From assembly GCF_000308575.1 (NCBI RefSeq), contig NZ_BAFZ01000119.1:186001-250000 (forward strand): 64,000 nucleotides of DNA. The letters run 5' to 3'. The notes beneath the pieces are model-generated. The model did no database searches. It had not been told where the DNA came from and worked only from the letters and a program-made list of their open reading frames with translations. Shown piece after piece: positions 28,516-38,385 of the stretch (the first letter of the stretch is position 1; each line of letters starts with the position of its first letter). Position numbers and translations under genes: made by a program. This DNA comes from Nocardia exalbida NBRC 100660. Its GTDB lineage: Bacteria; Actinomycetota; Actinomycetes; Mycobacteriales; Mycobacteriaceae.

Positions 28516-28932
28516 TTATCGTCTGCGCTGACCGTCCTCGCGACGGTGCCGTGGCTGCCAGACCACCAGCGCGGTACTGCGTTGCGGGGCGAGGTCGGGA
28601 CGGTATCCGGCCCGCGTTCGCTCCAGCTCGGCCGACAGTTCCGCGACCTGCTGCCGCAGCTCCTCCACCTGATTGGTCAGCTCGATGATGCGCTTGATGC
28701 CCGCGAGGTTGACGCCCTCGTCCTGGGACAACCGCTGCACCTCGCGCAGCAGCTCCACGTCCCGGGCCGAGTAGCGCCGACCGCCGCCCGAAGTACGTTG
28801 CGGCGTGACCAGTCCCAGACGGTCATACGTGCGCAGTGTCTGCGCGTGCATGCCGGCCAGCTGGGCCGCCACCGAGATCATGAAGAACTCGGCCCGCGAC
28901 CCGCCGGACGCGTTCTTCGGTTCCGAGGACAT
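28516..28932 (-). CDS. hspR: Heat-shock repressor HspR (MerR family)
   Basis: 138 residues with an N-terminal MerR winged-helix domain (FFMISVAAQLAGMHAQTLRTYDRLGLV, then GRRYSARDVELLREVQRL) and a C-terminal coiled coil (~95-120). HspR binds the HAIR repeat and represses dnaK and clpB; it uses DnaK as co-repressor in Streptomyces. HAIR sites are present before both dnaK and clpB in this window. ATG 28932 overlaps the dnaJ stop by one base (TGATG), so it is translated last in the operon it represses. The tail is highly basic. Confidence 0.95.
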   Translation of the reverse strand: MSSEPKNASGGSRAEFFMISVAAQLAGMHAQTLRTYDRLGLVTPQRTSGGGRRYSARDVELLREVQRLSQDEGVNLAGIKRIIELTNQVEELRQQVAELSAELERTRAGYRPDLAPQRSTALVVWQPRHRREDGQRRR

Positions 28933-30095
28933 CACGCACCTGCCCATCCCGCACGTGGATCGAAGCCACCGGCCCGCTCCGCCTCCTGGTAGCGCTCGAG
29001 CGCCTCGACGGCCTCGCGGTCCAGCTTCTGCGGGACCGCGACCTTCACCGTCACCAGCAGGTCACCCGCGCCGCCGCCGCGCTTGGGCACACCACGACCG
29101 CGTACCCGCAGGGTGCGGCCGTCGGCGGTACCCGGAGGCACCTTGACGCCGACCCGGCCTTCCAGGGTGGGCACCGAAACCGTGGTGCCGAGCACCAATT
29201 CACTGTAACTGACCGGCAGCACCAGGGTCAGGTCGTCGCCGTTGCGGCCGAAGACCTTGTCCTGGCTGACGTGGACGGTGACATAGAGGTCGCCCGAGGG
29301 CGCCCCGCGCAGTCCCGCCTCGCCTTGACCGGCCAGCCGGATCCGTTGCCCGTCACCGACTCCAGGAGGAATCCGCACCGTGATCGTGCGCGTGCGGTTC
29401 TGGATGCCGCTGCCGTGGCAGTCGACGCACGGATCGTCGATGATCGATCCGCTGCCCCGGCACTCGTCGCAGGGCTCGCTGAAGCCGAACGCGCCCTGGT
29501 TGCGGCTGACGATGCCGGTTCCGTTGCAGATCGGGCAGACCCGCGGGCTCGTGCCCGGTTTCGCGCCGCTGCCGTGACACGTGGTGCACGGCGACGGGCT
29601 GGTCATCCGCAGTGGAACCGTGACACCCTGGGCCGCCTCCCGGAAACCGAGCGTCGTCTCGGTCTCCACGTCGGAGCCGCGGCGGGGACGGCTCGATGAC
29701 GTCCGCGTGCCGCCGCCCCGGTTGAACAGACCGCCGAGCAGGTCACCGAGGCCACCGTCGCCGGCGCCGCCGCCGCCGAAGATGTCCCCGATGTTGAACT
29801 CCTGCGAGAAGCCGCCCCCCGCAGCGGATCCGAACCCACCGCGACCGTAGCCGCCACCCGCGAAGAGCTTGCGAGTGTCGTCGTACTCCTTGCGCTTGGC
29901 CGGATCCGACAGCACCGCGTGCGCCTCGCTGACGGTCTTGAACCGCTCCTCGGCTTTGTTGTCACCGGGGTTGGCGTCCGGATGCAAGTCACGCGCGAGC
30001 TTGCGATAGGCCTTCTTGATCTCGTCCTGCGAGGCGCTGGAGGAAACACCCAGCTCCTTGTAGAAGTCCTTTTCGATCCACTCCCGTTGGCTCAC
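28932..30095 (-). CDS. dnaJ: Chaperone DnaJ
   Basis: 387 residues with full DnaJ1 organisation: J-domain (~10-75) with the HPD motif in ARDLHPDANPG, Gly/Phe-rich stretch (~80-135), zinc domain with four CxxCxGxG-type repeats (CTTCHGSG, CPICNGTG, CDECRGSG, CVDCHGSG) and C-terminal client-binding beta domains. It stimulates the ATPase of DnaK and delivers substrates. GTG 30095 has AGGAGG nine bases upstream. It lies 21 bases after grpE, and hspR overlaps its stop. Confidence 0.97.
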   Translation of the reverse strand: MSQREWIEKDFYKELGVSSSASQDEIKKAYRKLARDLHPDANPGDNKAEERFKTVSEAHAVLSDPAKRKEYDDTRKLFAGGGYGRGGFGSAAGGGFSQEFNIGDIFGGGGAGDGGLGDLLGGLFNRGGGTRTSSSRPRRGSDVETETTLGFREAAQGVTVPLRMTSPSPCTTCHGSGAKPGTSPRVCPICNGTGIVSRNQGAFGFSEPCDECRGSGSIIDDPCVDCHGSGIQNRTRTITVRIPPGVGDGQRIRLAGQGEAGLRGAPSGDLYVTVHVSQDKVFGRNGDDLTLVLPVSYSELVLGTTVSVPTLEGRVGVKVPPGTADGRTLRVRGRGVPKRGGGAGDLLVTVKVAVPQKLDREAVEALERYQEAERAGGFDPRAGWAGA

Positions 30096-30116
30096 CGAGC
30101 ATCTCCTCCTCTCGCA

Positions 30117-30775
30117 TCATTGATCGTTCGCGCCGGCATCATCATCCGATGCCTCTTCGGTCGGCTGTTCGGCGTTTTCCGTCAGATCGGCCACGCCGTC
30201 GGTTACCCCGACGAGCGCGTGCCGAAGCACCCTATCGCCGAAGCGATAGCCTTTGCGCATCACAATGCCGATCACCGGATCGTGGCCGGAGCCCTCGTGC
30301 TGCACGGCCTCGTGCAGGGTCGGATCGAAGGGCTCACCCTCCGAACCGAACTCCTCGAGGCCCTGCTTGTGCAGCGCGGTCGACAGCTTGTCGGCCACCG
30401 ACTTCAGCGGACCGGAGTCGAGGTCGCCGTGCGCCCGCGCGCGATCGAGATCGTCGAGCACGCCGAGCAGTTCGGTCACCACCGACGCCTTGGCGGAATC
30501 GATCGTGGCCTTGCGGTCGCGCTCGACCCGGCGCCGGTAGTTGGCGTACTCCGCGGTCAGCCGCTGCAGGTCGGCGGTGCGCTCGGCGAGCTCACCGCTG
30601 ATGGCGTCGGCCAGCGCGTCGCTGCCGTTGCCGTTCTCCGCACCGTTGCCCGGCTCCGGGGCCTGCGCGGCCGCGGCGCCGTTGTCCGCGGCCGGCTGCC
30701 TGATCTCACCGGTCTCCGGATCGATCTTCCGGTTGTCGACGAAGGTGATCGGCTCCTTCTCAGAGTTGCCCTCGG

Positions 30776-30779
<4 letters not shown>
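30117..30779 (-). CDS. grpE: Nucleotide exchange factor GrpE
   Basis: 220 residues. A disordered N-terminus (~1-70, Ala/Gly/Asn-rich) is followed by a long coiled coil (TADLQRLTAEYANYRRRVERD), and the C-terminal beta domain with HEAVQHEGSGHDPVIGIVMRKGYRFGDRVLRHALVGV. It drives ADP release from DnaK. GTG 30779 overlaps the dnaK TGA (GTGA), so the two are translationally coupled. Confidence 0.96.
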
Positions 30780-32626
<1,847 letters not shown>

Positions 32627-32750
32627 TGTGGTTCCTCCTAGTTGACGTACCAATGTGTGTCGGTGCCGGGCGAAAACCGCCCTGCGACGTCCGATGAAGG
32701 ACGCCGCGAGACCTCGCCCCTAGCACCTCACGGAGCACGGCCCCAGCAAC

Positions 32751-32771
32751 ACTGAGCGTGGTCGGCTCAAT
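32751..32771 (-). promoter_or_regulatory. Second, degenerate HAIR-like repeat before dnaK
   Basis: ACTGAGC-GTGGTCG-GCTCAAT keeps the 7-base spacing of HAIR but matches only about 9 of 14 arm positions. It overlaps a plausible -10 (AGGATT, minus strand, 32769-32774) that pairs with a TTGACT -35 at 32793-32798 with an 18-base gap. Confidence 0.4.
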
Positions 32772-32804
32772 CCTGCCTCGCCGGAGTTCCGGAGTCAACC
32801 GAAA

Positions 32805-32825
32805 CTTGAGCCATACACACTCAAT
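32805..32825 (-). promoter_or_regulatory. HAIR operator (HspR site) upstream of dnaK
   Basis: CTTGAGC-CATACAC-ACTCAAT matches CTTGAGT-N7-ACTCAAG at 12 of 14 arm positions with the correct spacer, ~180 bases upstream of the dnaK start and just upstream of the TTGACT element. It lies in the 371-base gap 32627-32997, which otherwise holds only promoter sequence. HspR is encoded in the same operon. Confidence 0.85.
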
Positions 32826-32997
32826 CTTGTCGAAAAGCTCAACGGGTGGCTCGCGCGATTAATTCCCGGACGACCACCGGCCCGCGAGTCCCCACCACCG
32901 CCGTGCACCGAGCACAGTCACGGCGGGCGCCTCGCGCAGTAGGGTGACGGCGGGTGGCCGGGTCGGCCCCCGTGCGCCGTCGATCCGAGGAGCCGCC

Positions 32998-34161
32998 ATG
33001 AGGGCCGCCGTCGTCACCGCCGCCGAGTTCGAGGTCGCGGAGCTGCCCACGCCACGGCCGGGCGCCGGTCAACTGCTGATCGACGTGTCGCGCTGCGGCA
33101 TCTGCGGCTCGGACCTGCATGCCCGCACCCACGCCGACGAACTGTCCGACTTGGCCGTGGCCACGGGTTACGAGCACTTCATGCGTTCGGATCAGAGCGT
33201 GGTGCTCGGGCACGAATTCAGCGGGACGGTCGTCGATTACGGCCCGGACTGCCGCAGGAGATGGCGGGCGGGGACACCGGTGGTGGCGCTTCCGATCGTC
33301 CGGCACGGCGAGCAGCCCCACCTGGTAGGGCTGTCGACCGCGGCGCCGGGCGGCTATGCCGAGCAGGTGGTGGTGCAGGAATCGATGACCATGCCCGTGC
33401 CCAACGGATTGTCCGCGGAACACGCCGCGCTGACCGAACCCATGGCGGTGGCCTGGCACGCGGTACGCAGAGGCCGCGTCGGGAAGGGGCAGACGGCCTT
33501 CGTCATCGGCTGCGGACCGATCGGCCTCGCGGTGATCAGCATGCTGAAGGCCGCGGGGGTGCGCACCGTGGTCGCGAGCGACTTCTCGCCACGCAGGCGC
33601 GAACTCGCCACCGCCTGCGGCGCCGATGTGGTGGTGGACCCGGCGACGGAATCGCCCTGGACGGCCGCTCCGAAGAAGGGCCGGATCAACGGCGTCACCG
33701 ACATACTGGCTCTCGGCTTCGACGCCATGGACCGCTTGCGGCGGGTCCCCAACCTGCCGTGGTGGTACGTCTTCCGGCTGGCCCACACGTTGAACAAGGG
33801 GCCGACCGGACCGGTGATCTTCGAGTGCGTCGGCGTGCCCGGCATCATCGACCAGATCCTGGCGGCCGCACCGCCGCTGTCACGCGTGGTGGTGGTCGGG
33901 GTGTGCATGGAAACCGACCGCTTCCATCCCGCGATGGCCATCAACAAGGAGATCGAGCTGCGCTTCGTGCTCGGCTACGACCCCGGCGAGTTCCGCGACA
34001 CCCTGCACATGCTCGCCGATGGCAAGGTCGACCCCAGCCCGCTGATCACCGGGACCGTCGGGCTGGACGGCGTGGCCGACGCCTTCACCGCCCTCGGCAA
34101 CCCGGAGCGGCACGCGAAGATCCTGATCGATCCGCGCGCTTCCGGTGCCGCCCTGATCTGA
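32998..34161 (+). CDS. Zinc-dependent alcohol dehydrogenase-like MDR protein
   Basis: 387 residues. The catalytic-zinc motifs CGICGSDLH and VLGHEFSGTV are present; the four-Cys structural zinc lobe of classical ADHs is not seen, but an insertion follows (YEHFMRSDQS). The cofactor loop VIGCGPIGLAVI and GVCMETDRFHP follow. The substrate is unknown; homologues are often annotated as threonine- or formaldehyde-type dehydrogenases without proof. ATG 32998 has AGGAG six bases upstream. It is divergent from dnaK. Confidence 0.85.
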   Translation: MRAAVVTAAEFEVAELPTPRPGAGQLLIDVSRCGICGSDLHARTHADELSDLAVATGYEHFMRSDQSVVLGHEFSGTVVDYGPDCRRRWRAGTPVVALPIVRHGEQPHLVGLSTAAPGGYAEQVVVQESMTMPVPNGLSAEHAALTEPMAVAWHAVRRGRVGKGQTAFVIGCGPIGLAVISMLKAAGVRTVVASDFSPRRRELATACGADVVVDPATESPWTAAPKKGRINGVTDILALGFDAMDRLRRVPNLPWWYVFRLAHTLNKGPTGPVIFECVGVPGIIDQILAAAPPLSRVVVVGVCMETDRFHPAMAINKEIELRFVLGYDPGEFRDTLHMLADGKVDPSPLITGTVGLDGVADAFTALGNPERHAKILIDPRASGAALI

Positions 34162-34171
34162 GGACCCGCGC

Positions 34172-34816
34172 TCAGGGCGCGGCGGCGAGAACTTCGTCGG
34201 CGATCTTCTCGTCCAGCGTCACCCGCACCAAGGCGGCGGCGAGCTCCGCGGTGTGGTGATCCGGCGCCAGCCGCGCCAGCCGGTCGGGATCCTCCGGCAA
34301 CTGCACGCGCTTGGCGCCGCGCAAGGCCCGTTCGTCGAAATGCGGCCGCACCCAGGTCCAGATGTCCTGGATCTCGCGCAGGAAGATATGTGCCCCGGTC
34401 GGACCGATGCCATCGAACTCTTGGAGCAGATCCGCGGCTCGCTCGGGGTCGTCGCCCGCTTTCTTCGCCAGTTCCCGCAGGTCACCTTGGTAGCGGTCGA
34501 GCAAGCGCGTGGCGTTGTGGTGCAGCCTGGTGGCGGTGCTCTCGTCGTAGCGGCGATAGTTCGCCCGCCCCAGCGCGTCGACCAGTTCCTGCCACTCCGC
34601 GTCGGCCACCCGGTGCGGCGTCCGGTAGCCGCTGCTGATCAGCTCTCGCGTGGCCCCGATGGCGATATCGGCGGAAATGCGGGTGCTGAGCAGTTGGGAA
34701 AGCATGAGCAACTGGAAGAGCGCGGCCGGTTTGTCATCGAGCGTGATACCAGCTTCCTCGGCATATCCCGTGCCCGCACGGACGAGCAATTCGTGTACGA
34801 CGTCCTCTTGGCTCAT
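34172..34816 (-). CDS. Endonuclease III-like helix-hairpin-helix protein
   Basis: 214 residues, all-helical, resembling the HhH-GPD fold: LMLSQLLSTRISADIAIGATREL, LVDALGRANYRRYDES and a hairpin LLQEFDGIGPTGAHIFLREIQ. In EndoIII the hairpin carries a catalytic Lys (PGVGRKTA); here the matching residues are Gly-Pro-Thr-Gly, and the C-terminal Fe-S Cys cluster is absent. It is therefore probably not a standard glycosylase. ATG 34816 has AGGAGG seven bases upstream. The family is usually annotated as endonuclease or hypothetical protein. Confidence 0.7.
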   Translation of the reverse strand: MSQEDVVHELLVRAGTGYAEEAGITLDDKPAALFQLLMLSQLLSTRISADIAIGATRELISSGYRTPHRVADAEWQELVDALGRANYRRYDESTATRLHHNATRLLDRYQGDLRELAKKAGDDPERAADLLQEFDGIGPTGAHIFLREIQDIWTWVRPHFDERALRGAKRVQLPEDPDRLARLAPDHHTAELAAALVRVTLDEKIADEVLAAAP

Positions 34817-34935
34817 CGTTACCTCCTCTCGCTACCAAGGCGCATACCCGGACCCACGGCGACTACACCGCCCACGGGCGGCGGAATGCGCCCGTCCCCG
34901 CAGGTCACGGCGCTTCGGAGGCGGCGGTCAGCGGC

Positions 34936-36489
34936 TCATTCCGGCAGCACGCTCAAGGTGCCCTCCGCACTGCGGGCGGCGGTCAGGCAGGCCGTGGCGG
35001 TGAACTGGTCGGCCAGGGGGTGGCGCGCCCGGGCGCGCCATTTCCGGACCGCGGCCACCGCTTGAGCGCGCTGGGCGGGGAACGGCGCGTCGGACGGGAG
35101 GCCCAGACGCAGGTGGGGTGCGATTCCCGAGCCGCCGATGAGGCGATGCAGCTCGGCGAGATCGTCGGCGGGCAGCGCCAATTCGTCGGTGCGCAGGCGG
35201 CCGAGCAGACGCAGCTCGGCGAAACCGTGCACGTCCGCGAGCAAGGTGCGCACCCTGGGCAGCAGGCGATCGGCCGGGGTGCCACGGTAGGCGGTCAGCA
35301 CCCGGGCCAGCGCGGTGAGCGCGGAATGCGCTTTGAGCTGGTCGGCGCGCTGACCGAACTGCACGTCGAGCACCGAGCGCAGTTCGTTCACTCCGCTGCG
35401 GCTGGTCAATTCCTCGGCCAGCGTGGCCGAATCGCGCACGCCGAGCCGGATCAGCGTGACCGCCATGCGAATGCCGAACAAACCGAACCGCTCGGCGAGC
35501 TGCGCACGCAGCTCCGGCGGCACCGGGAGCGGCATGTCGGCGCGCGCGAAACGATCGGCGGAGAGCAACGCGGCGCTCAGTTCGTCGACCGGCACCCGCG
35601 CCAGCGTCTCGAACGCCGCGAACTCCTGCTGACGCAGCGTCGCCGCGGCGAACGCGAGCAGCCCGGCGACCGGGATCACGGCCTGGCACAGCCCCGTCCG
35701 TTCCAGCTCCCCGGCGAAACGCGTGGCCACATCCCGTGCCGAGTGCAGCGCGTCGATCCGGCCCGCCCCGATCTCGTCGGCCCGCGACACCACGCCGACG
35801 ATGCCGAGCGGACCGGGCGCCCCCGGCCCGCCGTTGGCCGCGGCGGTTCCCGCGCCCACGCGCTCGAGGAACTGCACGTCCGTCGCGTCCAGCCTGCGCA
35901 GCAGGTACACGACGGCGTCGGCGCCCGGGATGGCGATGCCCTGCTCGGTCCGCTCGTCGTCCGCGCCCGGCGTCAGCAGACGCGCGGTGCGCCGCGACAC
36001 CTCGCGCGACAGCGAGGACGTGCCGGGGGTGTCGATGATCGTGGTTTGCGTGAGCGCCGCGGCGGGCCACTCGACCTCGAGATGGTCGACCTCGCGCGCG
36101 GCCGGTGCGTTCCAGTTGAGCCGGTCCAGATCGAAGGTCAGCCCGTGCGTTCCGCTGCCGCGCCGGACCACGACGTGCGCGCGGGCGCCATCGGGGGCGT
36201 AGGCCGTCACGCTGGGCGTGGATCCGTACCGATACCAGGTGACCACCCTGGTGCACTCGGTCGCGTCGGTGGGCGCGATGTCTTGTCCGACAAGGGAATT
36301 CAGCAATGTGGATTTGCCCGCCTTGATCGAACCGGCCAGCGCGACGCGCAACGGCTGGTCCAATCGGCGGGCACAATCGGCCAGCAGGGCACGCGGGCGC
36401 GGCTCGCCCGCCAGCGCCGCCTGCGCCGCGCCGACCAGCCGATGGGCCTCGGCGACGATTCCCGGCACCGGGCCACCATCACGTCTCAC
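34936..36489 (-). CDS. iniC: Dynamin-like GTPase IniC
   Basis: 517 residues. G1 GSIKAGKS (~53-60), a Thr-containing switch region, G3 IIDTPGTSS and a G4-like VVSRADEIG, then a helical stalk with Leu-rich segments and no obvious membrane helix. IniC is the third gene of the isoniazid-inducible operon of mycobacteria (493 residues there); with IniA it belongs to the bacterial dynamin family and is induced by cell-wall damage. GTG 36489 overlaps the TGA of iniA (GTGA), giving coupled translation. Membrane remodelling is the likely action, based on family studies. Confidence 0.85.
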   Translation of the reverse strand: MRRDGGPVPGIVAEAHRLVGAAQAALAGEPRPRALLADCARRLDQPLRVALAGSIKAGKSTLLNSLVGQDIAPTDATECTRVVTWYRYGSTPSVTAYAPDGARAHVVVRRGSGTHGLTFDLDRLNWNAPAAREVDHLEVEWPAAALTQTTIIDTPGTSSLSREVSRRTARLLTPGADDERTEQGIAIPGADAVVYLLRRLDATDVQFLERVGAGTAAANGGPGAPGPLGIVGVVSRADEIGAGRIDALHSARDVATRFAGELERTGLCQAVIPVAGLLAFAAATLRQQEFAAFETLARVPVDELSAALLSADRFARADMPLPVPPELRAQLAERFGLFGIRMAVTLIRLGVRDSATLAEELTSRSGVNELRSVLDVQFGQRADQLKAHSALTALARVLTAYRGTPADRLLPRVRTLLADVHGFAELRLLGRLRTDELALPADDLAELHRLIGGSGIAPHLRLGLPSDAPFPAQRAQAVAAVRKWRARARHPLADQFTATACLTAARSAEGTLSVLPE

Positions 36490-38348
36490 GGGGCTACCGT
36501 ACCGGCGGGTCCCATCGGTAGTGCGGTCTGCATGGCATCGGCGTATCGGCGCAGTTCCGCGACCACGCGCAGCTGCTGTTCCAGTTGCACACCGCGTTCG
36601 GCGCGGCTGGTGGCGACCATGGACGCCGCCTCCTGCGCGGCCCGCAGCGACTCGTCGATCGAGCGCAGACTGCGTTCGGCGACGCCCGCGTAGTGGTCGC
36701 GCAACGCGCGATGGATGCGGTGCAGCCGGTCCTTCGACTCCTTGCCCGCCTGGAACGCCACGTCGTCCACGAAGCGGCGCACCGCCGCCTTCGCCTCGTT
36801 GCGCCGCTTGGCCAGCCTGGCCTGCTTGTCGTCCCGGAAAGCCTTGCCGCCCACGATCAATCCCGCGCCGATGGAGATCGGGTTGAGCATGGCCAGCCCG
36901 GCGAAGGTGCTGGCCAGCCCGACCATGAGCACACCGCCGTAGGAGCCGCGCATGCCGACGAGCAGCTTGCTGCCGAAACCGATGTCGGGTTCCAGATCGG
37001 CGAGCGTGCCGGAGAGGGCGCGGCCGGAGTCGGTTCCGGCGCCGGGGCGCACGTCCGGCAGGTCGACGGCGCCGAGTTCGGAGAAATGTTCGGCGACGCG
37101 CTCGGCGAGTTGCACAGCCCGGGAATGGGTCCACAGCAAGTTGTCGCCGAGGGCCGTGTCGACCGTGCCGGTGAGGTGTTCGGCGATGCGGTCCCAGTGC
37201 CTGCCCGGGTCGTGCTCGTCGATCCATTCCTCGGTGGTGCGGGCGAGGTTGCGCAGACGGTCGCGCAGATCGTGGTCGACGTCCCCGGCCAGGTCGGTGA
37301 TGCCATCCGCGAGCGTCTGCTGCCATGCGGCGGTCCTGCGGTGCAGTTCCTCGGCCGAGGCGCGGGCGGATTGCAGCTCGCGCACCGCCGCCGCGCCCTG
37401 CGCCGGATCGCGGATCGCGACCAGCTCGCTGCCCAGCGCCAGCGCGAGATGCTCCGCCGCGGAGCGGATATCGCGGGCCACGGCGGCCCGGGTGGCCAGC
37501 TGGTCGCGCGCCACGACCTGGTCGCGCAGAAATGTGTAGAGCACGCCGAAGCCGGATTCGACGCCGAGCTGCTGGTCCTGCAATCGCATCGCGTGGCTGC
37601 GCAGCAGCGACGACACCGGGATCATCGGCACGTCGAGGCGGGCCCGCGCGAGATGGTGCAGGTCGGCGTCGTGCACCTGCCGCCAATGCGGGTACAGGTC
37701 GGTCTTGGTGAGCAACAGCGCGACCGTCGGGCACAGCTCCCGCACCTGCCGCAGGAATGCGAGTTCGGGCTCGGTGAGTTCGGTCGACGCGTCCGACAGC
37801 ACCAGCACCGCGTCCGCGGCGGGCACCATTCCGAGCACGCCCGCCGCGTGGGCGTTGCCGTGTCCGCCGACGCCCGGGGTGTCGATCAGCACGATCCCGT
37901 CGGCCAGCAGCGCGTTGGGAATCTGGACCTCGAGGCGCACGATCCGCCGCCCCTGCGCTTGTGGTGAACGCTGATCGATCGCGCCGATCTCCGCGATCGG
38001 CACCGCCACCCTGGTCTCCGCGCCGCTGGAATCACCGTGCGCCGCGAGCACCAGTTCCGCGCGCGGCTCGGCGCCGTGCGCGAGCAGCATCGGCACCGTG
38101 GTGGTGGCGTCGTCGCCCACCGGGCAGATGTCCAGGTTCAGCAGCGCGTTGACGAAACGGCTCTTGCCCTGGTCCAGCTGTCCGGCGACGACGATGCGCC
38201 TGCGCGGGTCACGAACCCGGTCGGCCGCCACTTCCAGGCGGCCGACCAGATCGTTGCGGCCCGCGGCACGGGCCGCCGCGATGGTTTCACCGAGTACCGA
38301 GAGCAGCGGCACCGCCGGTGGATTGGCGTTCGGCGCGGGCGTCCCCAT
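36486..38348 (-). CDS. iniA: Dynamin-like GTPase IniA
   Basis: 620 residues, close to mycobacterial IniA (640). The GTPase domain has G1 GQLDQGKS (~56-63), Thr-Thr switch (DDATTTVP), G3 IDTPGVGG and G4 LLTKTDLYP. A long helical bundle contains a hydrophobic paddle region, SYGGVLMVGLASTFAGLAML then SIGAGLIVGGKAF, that should insert into membrane. Mycobacterial IniA fuses membranes and is linked to tolerance to isoniazid and ethambutol. ATG 38348 has AGAGG ~11 bases upstream. It lies 37 bases after iniB and overlaps iniC. Confidence 0.88.
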   Translation of the reverse strand: MGTPAPNANPPAVPLLSVLGETIAAARAAGRNDLVGRLEVAADRVRDPRRRIVVAGQLDQGKSRFVNALLNLDICPVGDDATTTVPMLLAHGAEPRAELVLAAHGDSSGAETRVAVPIAEIGAIDQRSPQAQGRRIVRLEVQIPNALLADGIVLIDTPGVGGHGNAHAAGVLGMVPAADAVLVLSDASTELTEPELAFLRQVRELCPTVALLLTKTDLYPHWRQVHDADLHHLARARLDVPMIPVSSLLRSHAMRLQDQQLGVESGFGVLYTFLRDQVVARDQLATRAAVARDIRSAAEHLALALGSELVAIRDPAQGAAAVRELQSARASAEELHRRTAAWQQTLADGITDLAGDVDHDLRDRLRNLARTTEEWIDEHDPGRHWDRIAEHLTGTVDTALGDNLLWTHSRAVQLAERVAEHFSELGAVDLPDVRPGAGTDSGRALSGTLADLEPDIGFGSKLLVGMRGSYGGVLMVGLASTFAGLAMLNPISIGAGLIVGGKAFRDDKQARLAKRRNEAKAAVRRFVDDVAFQAGKESKDRLHRIHRALRDHYAGVAERSLRSIDESLRAAQEAASMVATSRAERGVQLEQQLRVVAELRRYADAMQTALPMGPAGTVAP

Positions 38349-38385
38349 CGCGGTATGGACCTCTTTCCGTATTACCGGGCAACTG

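Noticed and set aside
32944..32997. Longer N-terminus for the zinc dehydrogenase
   Set aside because: ATG 32998 has AGGAG at ideal spacing and begins the MDR first strand; the extension is Arg/Ala-rich.
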